This document shows positions 36,401-46,370 of a stretch of 64,000 bases of DNA, piece after piece. Below the pieces are notes generated by a model, which ran no database searches, was not told where the DNA came from, and saw nothing but the letters and a program-made list of their open reading frames with translations. Each line of letters starts with the position of its first letter. Position 1 is the first letter of the stretch. Where the stretch lies: NCBI GenBank assembly GCA_037349105.1, contig JAYJMM010000123.1, positions 2,790,001-2,854,000 of the forward strand, in the 5' to 3' direction. Source of the DNA: Limnomonas spitsbergensis. Lineage: Eukaryota > Chlorophyta > Chlorophyceae > Chlamydomonadales. Position numbers and translations under genes: made by a program.

Positions 36401-39400
36401 CATGAAGGTTGCCAACATTTACCTGTTCTATTATGGGCGCGTGCATGACTGGCTTCGATAGGGTTGCGTCCGCCCTAGCAGTGGACCAATGTTTTATATT
36501 CCGCGCGCAAGTGCCTACTGGTTCATGCAACTTACAGGGGGTGGGCGGTGGTGTGGATGGGGCCATTGTCAAGGACATCCAGATCCAGCTTCAATTGCAC
36601 TTGGACACCATGTACCAAGATATTATGAACCAGCTCAAGACCAAGTGAGTGCACATGCCTGCCAACTTCGGGGGATCCTACCCTTGTGGCTTTGTGTATA
36701 ATAATGCGATGATATAATAATACATTGGGAACGTGCACAGCAGCTCAGAAGGCTGAAAGGATGGTTCCATCACCATCAGTAGCAATCATCCCAGCCCTGG
36801 TACGCCACCCACGATACGGGATGCACATCTTGCATGCCAGGATGCCCTGGGACGCCTTGGGATGCCAGGTCGTTCTGCGGAGTGCTCTTTGATCACTTGG
36901 TTGCAAAGATTCTTTGCTGTACATACCGTAGAACTACATTGACTTCGCTAATAATTAATTAATTTTTGGCCTGCGCGGACATGGGTGCGTGCTAATGATA
37001 ATTCAAAATCGCCGCTGCGCAGAGTGTCAGTCAGGTGCCCAAACAACCACCAGTATTTGGAGGTGCGCGCTATTAATAATAAAACAGCAAATGTCAGAAA
37101 GCCGCGCGCTAGCTCGCGGCTTTTAGATTTGACATGTGTCGAGTGATCCTTACGCCAGTGTCCATAGCGAAGCTCGATCCGGGGGGCAGAGACGGGTGCT
37201 GACGACTGCTGACATTTCGGGGGCCCAACAGCCACACATTACCTGAGGCCAGGAACCAGCGGAGGAATAAGATGACGACGTTGCTGAGTATTGCTGACCG
37301 CTTACTATCCTTCCTAGCATCAAACTTTTAACTGATTTTTACTGTACTGGCTGAAAGTGCTGCGCGGACAGAAATCAATATATTTCAAGTGATGCGCGAA
37401 AAAAAATTAAATTGCTTGCTGCGCGGCGATAAATTAAATTAAAAATTGCCGCTGTGCGGCCGTTTTTTATTTTATTTTGGCTGCGCGACGAAAGAACAAA
37501 TTGCGCGGACCAGTGCTTATTTTAAGGATTTAGACAAACCTTCAACTTATAGAGCCCGCTTTTTTTGACTTTCTTTTAGCTCGGATTTTTAGTGAATCCG
37601 AGGCTAAGTCTCGGTGGGTGGGGCGCCCGAGCCACCCAGGCATGGGGGTCCGGAGGCCACCCCCCGGTGGTGGTTGGGGAGCGAAGCCCCCGCAGTTCAG
37701 AAACTGTCTGTTGTGAAACAAAAGTATGTTTTCATTGAAAATGCGTTTTATCCAGTGTTCAGGGTCACACCAAGGTTGGGGCATAAGGTCACTTATCCAG
37801 CTGTCTAGTGCCAATATTTCCCGGGTACTGCAAAATACTGGAAAATACTGCCCTACTGGACCTTCCTGCGTTCCTTCTGCTTTAGCCAAGCCGTAATAGC
37901 TTCCTTGTAGGGAGAGTTCCTGAGGGTGACCCTATAATGGTGAAAGGCTCTAGCACACTGGGTCAGGTGCTTCTGCTGCATGCTGTTCCGCTGTGGGTTC
38001 CTGATACACTTAATGGCTGAGAACATCCGCTCCTCCTCCACCGACCCCAGGACCGGACCATGACGAAGATAAGCTGAGCCAGCAGGATCCACTGATGCAT
38101 AGCAGCAACTCTAGCTGGCAATGCCTCGACCTTAAACACTGCTAGTGTCTTCTGATGGCGGTCTGTTCGTTTGTGCTGGATGATCGTGTCCTTCAAAGTC
38201 TTTTTGTTCACGTTGCAGAACTTGCATGGCCATCTGTACTTGTTCAAGCTGTCGTTGAAGCCGCGATCAATCAGCCATGCCCTTCGCGAATCCCCTTACG
38301 GACGAGTCTTCGAAGTTAGATTCTTGGGAGGCATTAGAGCCCTGAAGAGTTCTCCAAGCGCCATCGCTATGGCCTTTCGCAACTGTATCTGACATTTAAC
38401 CCCTGGCGTCGGAGTGAATGGCAGTTTGAGAGGCAATCTCATCAGTCAGAAGTGCATAATGCAAAAAACTAGGTTTTATCGTGCCGGCCAGCGTCAATCA
38501 ACCCCATTTTTATCGTCTATCACGATATATCGTGCCTTAAAATAACCACTGGCGCGGACCCTAAGTGGTTTACGGTATGTGAATAGTGCAGCAAATTAAA
38601 TATATCATGTTCATCTCGCTCCAGGTGATGCTGGCCAGATGCGCCGTGGGCCATGTGCTGTATGGCCCAACACGATACCTCATATTTGGCAGTCGCGATT
38701 ACTCTGCGTACGTGGTGCTTGATGAGCCAATATGTATGGGAGGCCCGCCACTGATCTTCTGGGTGCCCCTTCCCTCTGGTGTCAGGTGGGCAACTAATGA
38801 AGCCCTTCTTCAGTCCCAGGACAAGGCACGTGGAAATGACGAAGCTATCCTGATGGCTCTCAAGGAGCTCGACAAGCGGAACCATGCAAGCAACGCTACT
38901 AGGGATGAGATTTTGCTGAGGGTGAGCGACTAGGGCATCTCAACAGGACTGTGCGTCTGGTATTTCTCTACAGCTTGCTGGTCCTTTTATGCTATTGAAA
39001 CTAGAGAATTCCGTGTATCTAAGGTTTGGTTGTACTGCTGTGTTACAATCCTTCTTTGCTTACTTGCACGTGATACCAGATTTCACGACAGATCGACTAC
39101 ATCCAGAACTACCTGAGAGCGCAAGACGCCGCGTTCGAGGCACCCTCCTCCAGCACACCGCTGGCCAGTATGCGGAAGAGTGCCAGAACGAGTGGCACGG
39201 GAGAGACCGATTTGACTGGCTCGGCTTCAGGCAGCGGGCGGCGAGAACTGATGTCGATGGGGTCGATGATCAGGTGGGGTTCTTTTCCCTGGGCACTCCT
39301 TCCTGAAAGGGAGCTGATCTTGCCTTTCATGTCCAGAGTCTAAACCATTCATCAAATCATCCTTATGATATGATCCTGCCAGCCAGACAGCTTGCATCAT

Positions 39401-39552
39401 CCGCATGCGATGCGCGAAAAAGCTGACCAATGCTCTCCTTGTCCCGCAGGGGCATGCTGGGTACATCATCCTCCATAGTTCAGCGGGATGTGGTTAATGC
39501 CACAACTTTGGGGCAGGTTCCTGGAGCTTCGGTAACGTCAATACCCGAGTAA
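27489..39552 (+). CDS. EF-hand-like / p25-alpha (TPPP) / long coiled-coil protein
   Basis: About 26 exons, roughly 1,050 residues: 27489..27587, 27787..27910, 28143..28240, 28457..28673, 29141..29331, 29493..29660, 29846..29953, 30724..30819, 31136..31369, 31603..31674, 31879..32033, 32144..32189, 32546..32718, 33452..33532, 33805..33986, 34520..34622, 34718..34798, 34982..35056, 35298..35396, 35674..35736, 35957..36088, 36201..36272, 36538..36645, 38814..38921, 39092..39273, 39450..39552 (TAA). Residues 30-75 hold a degenerate EF-hand (YDKENRNHLDYESM, Ser at loop position 12). Residues 125-220 are a p25-alpha domain (MSSTQFVKLCQDLGLV, IDIIFHKCKPMGGRRF, YIKALAAAM). The rest is Ala/Glu/Leu-rich and coiled-coil-like, with a Ser/Gly-rich tail. 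TPPP-family proteins bind tubulin, so a microtubule or ciliary role is likely but inferred. Phases do not fit at 32718/33452 (a 16-nt microexon 33223..33238 would fix it) or at 36645/38814, where AAGTGAGT may be a stop or a donor. The last three exons could be a separate gene. Confidence 0.7.
36646..36648 (+). other. Ambiguous TGA: stop codon or part of a GTGAGT splice donor
   Basis: The exon starting at 36538 reads ...QLKTK and then TGA within AAGTGAGTG. As a stop it would end the protein at about 925 residues. As a phase-2 donor (AA|GTGAGT) it would lead across the transposon-bearing intron to coding exons at 38814, 39092 and 39450, which read as more of the same charged coiled-coil style and end in a stop. 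Both outcomes may be used. Confidence 0.5.
36922..38579. mobile_element. TIR element with a decayed transposase-like frame, inside an intron
   Basis: The left end ACATACCGTAGAAC (36921 on) and the right end read on the minus strand ACATACCGTAAAC (38580 back) are inverted matches. Both are followed within 60 bp by GCGCGGAC-type motifs, and the interior left half (36960-37520) is AT-rich with many GCGCGG/GCGCGA motifs, like the short element at 15473-15968. It encloses a minus-strand zinc-finger frame. It lies wholly within the intron between 36645 and 38814 of the p25-alpha gene. No clear target duplication could be read, so the boundaries are approximate. Confidence 0.6.
37853..38295 (-). pseudogene. 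hAT-like transposase remnant: zinc finger joined to C-terminal segment
   Basis: The minus frame from about 38295 reads through CKFCNVNKKTLKDTIIQH followed by a second spaced His, a C2-H2 arrangement like the N-terminal finger of hAT-type transposases. After a frame change near 38090 a second frame reads EEERMFSAIKCIRNPQRN and continues to KQKERRKVQ and a stop at 37853-37855. This resembles the hAT C-terminal dimerisation region, where E-R-FS is followed by a conserved RN. The catalytic middle is missing, so the source is internally deleted and dead. The hAT assignment is an inference from two short motifs. Confidence 0.5.
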
Positions 39553-39807
39553 TTGCAGAACGTTAAATCTCCTTCAGAACGGTTGATGTTGCAGAAGTTA
39601 TTAAAGGTCGGTCGGACTGCATTGCGTTTGCGTCTGCGTGAGGAAAAATTGTTAATGCAACGTCACACTGGCCCAGGCAAACGCCACACGCAACATGTCC
39701 AAACGTTAAACGCAGACGCGGAGGGGAGGGGGGGACGTTTCGCGTTTGAGATTTTCTATTGATTCCAGCTTACGCTTGATCATAAGCTGGAAACGAACAT
39801 AAGCTAT
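39553..39807. other. 3' flank of the p25-alpha gene, nothing recognised
   Basis: Follows the TAA at 39550-39552. AGCTTACGCTTGATCATAAGCT at 39769-39790 is an imperfect palindrome. No AATAAA is apparent. Confidence 0.35.
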
Positions 39808-40326
39808 GTTCCCGTATGAAGCGTAGCAAAAGGTCAGGGATAATGGGGGTAGGTCGGTAGGTGATTGTGTAAAAAACTTTTCCGGTTGAAATGAAATTGG
39901 TGCAATGGATGGTCAACATGTGACCTGCGTGACGTACTTAATGTAAAAACGTTTGGAAAGGTGAATGCCGAATGTCCGTCGAATCCCTGCTCACACGCAG
40001 GAATCATGATGACATAACGTCCATCCCCAAACCCTAACAAATCCTGGCAATATCTCATGTTCCCGTGTGAAGCGTAGCGAAACGTAAGGGATGATAGGGG
40101 GGTAAAATAGGTCGGTAGGTGATTGTGTAAAATAAATATTTTCCGTTTGAAATAAAATTGCTGCAATGGATGAAATGTGGTGACCAGCGTGACGTACTTA
40201 ACGTGAAAAGTGCGGAAAGGGTGAACTTATAATAAAATACCGAATGTCTGTCGAATCCACACACGAAGGAAACATTATAACATAATGTCCCTCCCCAAAC
40301 CCTGACACATCCCGGAAATATCTCAG
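39808..40326 (+). repeat. Tandem duplication of a 251-bp GAAGCGTAGC repeat
   Basis: GTTCCCGT-TGAAGCGTAGC starts copy 1 at 39808 and copy 2 at 40059. Both then carry GTAGGTCGGTAGGTGATTGTG, GAAAT-AAATTG-TGCAATGGATG, GCGTGACGTACTTAA, CCGAATGTC-GTCGAATCC and CCCCAAACCCTGACA-ATCC in order. A partial third copy is at 41026-41170 and an inverted one at 19229-19345. Coding potential is poor. Confidence 0.88.
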
Positions 40327-41025
40327 GGCGCTCACTCCCAGCCACGAAAAGACATGCTGCGAACTATATTGTGAACAGCAAGGACGTCGTTCACGACATA
40401 GTTCCCCCAGCCACAACCCCAACCGTCACCAGCCCGTCTTCAGTTCTGACACCACGGCCAATAATATATCCTTGCCATCACACGAAATTCACAAACACAG
40501 CAGACAACCATCAAGCGACTCCCATCCACTCCCCCATCATTTGCAAATACTCTAACCACTCCAACCTCTCGTTCCAGACAATGCACCCTGTCACGCACTC
40601 TTAGAACCACCCATCACTCCACTCAAGCCCGCACGCCGACAATCCACATAAAACCACCCAACACTCCACTCCAACAAACCATGACCGACCAACCAGCTCT
40701 CCACTCGAACACCACCCATGATTACAATCCCACCCACTAGGGCCGGAGCCCGTAGTCGAACAGACCACATCACCCGCATACATCGCACCACCCCGAATAC
40801 TAGCGACAATTGAACAAGGTCACCCCAAAACGTACCCCCCCTCCCAAAAACGTACGGTCAATGACAGTGAACACTTTACGGGATTCCTGCGTTATCCATA
40901 AAAACATGAGCAAAATCGTTGCGAAACATGAGTGAATTATATGCGAAAAGCTACCGTAAAATGACCACGTCCCGGCCCTCCTGGGGGTCGTTTGTGACGG
41001 TAAGACGAGGTCGAAACGCCTATAT
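40327..41025. other. Intergenic, Thr/Pro/His-rich open frame without support
   Basis: A 77-codon plus frame (40371-40604) and opposing minus frames exist but show no domain and biased A/C-rich composition. A short duplicated CCCACCCATCACTCCACT/CCACCCAACACTCCACT phrase lies near 40608 and 40654. No gene is supported. Confidence 0.35.
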
Positions 41026-41170
41026 TCTCGTCTGAAGTGAAACGGGACGTAAGGGATATTAGGTAAAATGTGTAGGTATGTGAGTGATTGAGTAAAAACA
41101 ATCGTCTCCAAATGAAATAAAAATGTTGCAATGGATCATGCACGAACTCCGTGATGTATTCACCGTGCCA
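41026..41170 (+). repeat. Partial third copy of the GAAGCGTAGC repeat family
   Basis: TTCTCGTCTGAAGTGAAACG, GGACGTAAGGGATATTAGG, GTAGGTATGTGAGTGATTGA and GAAATAAAAATGTTGCAATG keep the motif order of the copies at 39808 and 40059 but are more diverged and lack the second half. Confidence 0.7.
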
Positions 41171-42352
41171 AAGGTATGAAACATCTTGTCGCCAGCCTTC
41201 GTATGAGCCTTGCTTGTTCCCGCCGGACTTCGGCAGGGGTCGAGTGATTAGCGTTTGAGCAGCCCTCCATGACCAGGGATTGGGACTCGTCTATCTTGTA
41301 CTGCTCCCCACCAGGTACACAGTCGTCAAGCCGCTAAGCGAGGGCCTCGCGCTCCGCCCATGGACCAGGCATTAGGTCCTCCAGTCTGTGTATGCCGCCG
41401 CTCTTTTTAGTCCAATCAAAGGAGGTAGTCAAGGCCACAAAGGACGCCAACGCAGGAAGCTGGCATGCTGGCTCAAGGATGCGCTGTCTCATGCCTTGCC
41501 TGGTTGCTGTCGTTTCAGCGGCAGATCAAATTCCAGTTCCACTCCCACGTCCGCCTCCCAGCAGATGCGTTGCCCATCCAATCCCTCTCCCAGCCTCAGA
41601 ATCACCTCTGCTGCAGGGGAGCGTCGCACCAGCAGCATACTGCTGTGCCGCTGGTTACAAGCCGCTGCCCTGACTTAAAGCTCTTGACTTGTCTCCAGGA
41701 TTAAATACTCAGCTTTTAGGTGGGCGGGTCCAGTCATGTACATGGCAAGATCGTGGGCCTAACCTTCCACAAGAGAGAACGAGCACCGGGGTTCGCAGAT
41801 CATTATGCTGCTGGGCCCTGGTGCGCCTTTTGGTGTTCCACACCGAGTCACTGGCGGGGCCAAGGTCTTTGATGCTTTGGCTATCGTCATTTGATGGTGG
41901 TCAGGATTGCCTTAAGGCTTGCAGCCTGCCATTTGCCTAATCTACTTTTATTTCGCTTCTCAGCAGCTACATGTTAAGAGCTGGGGGGGGAGAGTGATCC
42001 TGGTCGGTAGGATTTGGACAGCATGTTGGCGGCCAGGCCGACATGATCTTGCATTCAGCTCAAGCATTAGCTGCTGAGGCTGCCGATGCAAGTTAACCTG
42101 TCAATAATCATGTCCATGCCTGGCATGATAATAAAGCCATGCAAAGCTTGCAGCGACCCACTCCTCTTCTGCTAGCCAGTTGTATTCCTGCATTGTGCTG
42201 CCCATTATGAGTGGTCTGCTGACAAGCATCTGCACAGGCGCGTACCTCAAGGCATCCTCAAACTGGTCCCACCCCCTAGCACTAACATGGATTTGTTTAA
42301 AAATGCAAGTTGACAGTGGCCATTATGGTTGACGGCACATTACCGGATCAGA
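41171..42352. other. Intergenic, no supported gene
   Basis: Three overlapping plus frames at 41388-41704 in different phases suggest compositional openness more than a gene; a true exon cannot be ruled out because CAG and GT sites are abundant. Nothing else recognised. Confidence 0.3.
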
Positions 42353-42530
42353 TATGATGGGGCATTGGTGGCTGGACCTGTGGAATATGATGGGGCATTG
42401 GTGGCTGGACCTGTGGAATATGATGGGGCATTGGTGGCTGGACCTGTGGAGTATGATGGGGCATTGGTGGCTGGACCTGTGGAATATGATGGGGCATTGG
42501 TGGCTGGACCTGTGGAATATGATGGTAAGA
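42353..42530 (+). repeat. 33-bp minisatellite, five full copies plus a partial
   Basis: TATGATGGGGCATTGGTGGCTGGACC-type units begin at 42353, 42386, 42419, 42452, 42485 and (partial) 42518, exactly 33 bp apart, with one substitution (GAGTATG instead of GAATATG). The plus frame 42329-42826 stays open and reads EYDGALVAGPV five times, then about 100 further residues of unknown sequence. The minus strand is open too, so coding is unproven. The near-identity of the copies implies recent expansion. Confidence 0.92.
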
Positions 42531-42908
42531 TGTGTTTGCAGCCTGCGATTATACCTGAGACCGCAGCCTCCACCAGGCATCAAGCCAAGAGGCTGGCGGT
42601 TTTAGATTCATCGGTGAAGTACTTCTCATTACAGCATGGAGGTAATATAAGACACCTCAGGGCAATTAGGACAGTGCGTTGGGAAGACCCGGATAGTATC
42701 CATCTTGCTCTTGGCCTGTTCGTTGGATCTTCTTGGGACCTATGCCTACGACACAGTTCAGGGCTCTTACCCGGATGCAAGAGGTCGGAGGAAGGGAGTT
42801 CTGGATCTCTGGCAGGATGTCCATAACTAACTGAAGGCAGGAAGTGAGGGCATAGATTGCACCAGTAATTTATCATCACAATGAGCATATCTTCCCACAA
42901 TAGCTGCA

Positions 42909-43371
42909 TTAAATGTGATCGTCGTCCCCCAAGCGGGTGCAGAGTTTAACGAAACTCTCACGCAGAGCAGGGGACTGGGCAGGAGCTAATTGAACTGCAG
43001 GATTTCCAAACAAATAAATTGGAGGCGCTTGAGTCTGTAGGTCCTGCAAGGCGCCCCAAATGTGAGGATGAGCAAGAATTTGGATTAAAACTTCCATGGA
43101 GACTTGATTGTTTACCTTCTGGTGACAAATCTACGCACATGAAGCTAGCGCAGAGAATCCACTGACACTCATTGAGACAATCTACGTCCCTGAGGTGTGA
43201 CTCATTGATATCCTGTTGAAGGCAAATAAATGGATTCACAAAGGCATATTTAATGAGGTTTGGGTAGTTAGCATACAAAAGCCAAAGTCTGTGCATGGTC
43301 ACTCTTCGAGGGCAAGCATCTGAGTCACATAGTAGTAGCGGTAAACCCCGATGCCGTTGCAAAAAATACAT
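42909..43371 (-). pseudogene. Unrecognised minus-strand coding remnant
   Basis: A minus frame (43371 down) reads LWLLYANYPNLIKYAFVNPF and LRDVDCLNECQWILCASFMC, a composition typical of real protein. It changes frame near 43120, at CCAGAAG followed by GTAAAC (possible donor), to another frame reading MEVLIQILAHPHIWGALQDL, LRESFVKLCTRLGDDDHI and a TAA at 42909. I do not recognise the family. It could be a small intron-containing gene, the 3' part of a gene with the block at 44594-45035, or a degraded transposon protein. Confidence 0.35.
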
Positions 43372-44593
43372 TCCAGCTTACTGGCCTCCCCCTTACATCA
43401 TTCTACCATGTACCGGTAAGGAAGATGCCAATATGTATTCCTGTTTCCATGCACTCCCGAAGTACAGACCAGGAATCAATGGGGTGTAAAGCTGATCAAG
43501 TGGAGGACTGGAGGAACACAAACAGGAGCTGCGTGTGGACATAAGGTGCAGTGGTAGTGTGTGTGTTTTAGTGTACATGTTTCATGTGATATCCACAAGA
43601 ACGCCGCTTGAGATAAGGCTCTAGATCTGAAGGAGGCCTGCACAATTGTCAAACTTTTGTTATGGTGGCAATCAATGGCAGTGGTGCGTACGATTTATTC
43701 CAGCCTGGAATGCAAAAATTTATAGACAATCCGCTGAATATAATGGACCAAGTCAGACCCAGAAACTGGTAGATTTAAGGGATGTTCCTGTCGACACCAG
43801 GCCGGATATCAGGCAGTGCACAAGTGATGACATCATCATCATCATATCAATCGCCTGACAAAGTGGCCACCTGCGCCGGAGGATCCGCAAAGGATCAGGG
43901 AGTGACCTGTGACCAAGGCACGAAAGCCTGTGGGGTTACGGATCATCTTGCAGCCATGCGTTATGCACGAGTGGTTGGTACATTTTCTTCCACCATGTGA
44001 AGTCATATGTACAGGCCACGCCGTCTTAAAATGCATTTTTTTGTACCTTTGGTATCAGTGGAAGTTTGCTCAGGAGAAGGGCTGTATAATAGGTTTGTAT
44101 TCCAATTTCCCAATTCAAATTAATATGGGCTGAGCATGATCAGAGCATGACAGACCACCTGGCGTAATCACCCTCAAGTTATTTATTGTACATCAGCCAG
44201 GATAATCCTGGGACAATCCCTTGGGGTCAAGGATCATCAAGGACAGCATTATTGCGCCAAACACATGATATCGGAGGCTCCAACACCCCACACTGCAGCC
44301 CCTGCAGCATATTACCCTGGTAGGCCCCTTAATTGTCCTCATGCACATCGCATGTACCTCTTGGGTGAGTTTCCTGGCTATCCTGGGTTTTTGCCACTAT
44401 CTTGGATTGACACTACGGCGCACCTTCACCAGTGGGAATTGAATATTTTCACCGCTGAGGTGCACGTTGCCAGGGTATGCAGGGCCTCAAGCGTTGGTGA
44501 CAAAACTCTGCCCCTGGGTAATTTCCTCCACACCCTCACCTGGGGTAGGCCTAGCACTCTCCTTTGCAGTCACCACACTCAAGTGGCTCCTGA
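43372..44593. other. Between two minus-strand coding-like blocks, nothing recognised
   Basis: If 42909-43371 and 44594-45035 are one gene this would be intronic. A 110-codon plus frame (44265-44597) shows no domain. CATCATCATCATA simple sequence is at 43838. Confidence 0.3.
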
Positions 44594-45035
44594 CTAGAGC
44601 TGGTGCCATGGACCTAATTTCAAGTGGCTGAGTTGCTGGCAGATGCTACGGAGGAGCAGCCATATCCCTATTTCACCTTCCAAGGGCTTGAGCTGCATGT
44701 ACTCATGCCTGGCTCGTGTCAGTTTCTGCAGGTTAGCCAGAGAAAAACTATGCCAAGAGCAAGCAAACTGACCCAGTGTTAGTTCGGGGAAACTCAGCAA
44801 TGACTTCCAGATCAGGGGGCATACTCATGGCATCCAAAAAGGGTGTTTTTCTTCTTGCCCACAACGGCTTGGCAGCTTCCTCATTGCTGCTGAAGATGGA
44901 GTGCACATCAAGCAATCTGATTGTAGATTGCTGTTGCATCTTCTGGGGAAACGCTGTTGCATCCAGCGCATTGGCCAAATAGCTAGGCTGTGATGACATG
45001 ATGGACAGACGATCCAGTTCCCGGCTCTTGGACAT
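44594..45035 (-). pseudogene. Unrecognised minus-strand coding block with a frameshift
   Basis: The frame from ATG at 45035 reads MSKSRELDRLSIMSSQPSYL, later LLDVHSIFSSNEEAAKPLW and SMPPDLEVIAEFP, then stops near 44748. The neighbouring minus frame (44800-44594) carries on plausibly with LTLGQFACSWHSFSLANLQK and LTRARHEYMQLKPLEGEIG to a stop. The overlap near 44770-44800 suggests a one-base frameshift or a short intron. Family unknown. Confidence 0.35.
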
Positions 45036-46153
45036 GGTGCCTTGGGCTTTGCTTGAGCCTTCGCCTTGATGTCTGATAAGGTTTCACCAGTCAGTCACTA
45101 TCGCCGATCCAGAGGCTAGAGATGTCTGACAAGTAAATGTGCCAGTGAGTCAGAATCACTTACTGCGGTACAGGGCTGCTGCTGTATCCAATTTCGTTAT
45201 GCAAGCCAGATATTGATGGGTTTGCGCAAGGATTTTTTGAGATTATGAAGATCGGTACAAGGCTGGAGTAAGAAGGAGAAAGAATGCCAGGTTGTCATCT
45301 TAAGCGTGGACATTCCACAACCACAAGAACTGAAAAAGGCAACCGACACCGTGATGTGCATTCATGACAAAGCCCGGGTATGGACAGATTATGAGACTAG
45401 GCATGATGCCCTGCGAGAGGCCTGGAATCGCTGGGGTGACTCTGGTTTTTTTTTTCAGGGCAAGCCTGTGGCAAAGAGAGGTGAGAAACACATAATTTCA
45501 AATCCCATATCAGTGTCCACTCTTTCCTTTACTTCCAAGTGAACGGTCGGTCGAACAGCTCAACCCTTTGGCCCTGGCACTGTCATTATAAGTCATTTTT
45601 GTTGCATCATTATTAACGAATCACTTCAATAATAAGCCTGGTTTTACAGGACCGGTACATGCAGCAGTGGCAAGAGCCAATGCATCCAGGTAATGTGGTG
45701 ACCATAGTCTGAATGAAGGTATTTAATAAATTATTAAGCTTGAAACAAGGGTCTGAAACTAAAGGCTTTTGAGTCCACAATCAATTCAATCTTTTGAAGA
45801 CGACATGACCACAATATTGAAGAAGATTAATCCTTCGTCCTTCCCTTCGAAGTTGAGAGCCCTATCGAGGAAATATAGGTGCATGAAGAGGTCCAGGAAC
45901 CGAGAGCCACTCGCCCACAACAGGTCGTGTTTGAATACCCAACCGCTTCACTTCCAAACATACAAGATCACACACACATTTTTACAGAAGCCAAAGCGAA
46001 GTAGCAATCTCACAAAAACAGAGGGACTTGCACACAGCATCCGCAGGTCCAGAAGGGCGGGTCAGCAATTTTTCATTGAAGGACAGGTGTTCATGATAAT
46101 AAAGAAAAAACAAAACAATATGTGCAAAGTGCGATAATACCCACAACAAGTAC
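45036..46153. other. Intergenic; two small open frames without support
   Basis: Plus frames at 45306-45542 (78 codons) and 45769-46137 (122 codons, Lys/Arg/Ser-rich) have no recognised domain. AT-rich toward the right. Nothing else seen. Confidence 0.35.
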
Positions 46154-46159
46154 TTTATT
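46154..46159 (-). promoter_or_regulatory. Candidate polyadenylation signal for midasin
   Basis: AATAAA on the minus strand about 215 nt downstream of the midasin stop codon, in an AT-rich setting (TATAAATAATAAAG). No TGTAA, the usual signal in Chlamydomonas, was noticed nearer the stop. Confidence 0.45.
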
Positions 46160-46370
46160 ATTTATAACCACTTCTTATGTCCAACTAAGCCAGTGACATG
46201 CACAGCAAACATCCAGTAAATTATCCAACATCAGCGCGCCGAGTCCGCACAGTACAGCAAAGCAACCAACAAAGCCACCCATGACCACTCTCCACCGTGA
46301 AGATGCCATTTAAGCGAGGCCCCTGCCGGCCGGCTGCCGCCTCTACTCTTCTCCCAACTAATTAACCTCA

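Noticed and set aside
38586..38813. 5' extension of the exon at 38814 as coding
   Set aside because: The frame is open but unlike the flanking coiled-coil sequence, contains Cys/Tyr/Pro-rich text, and a CAG acceptor at 38811-38813 explains the exon start.
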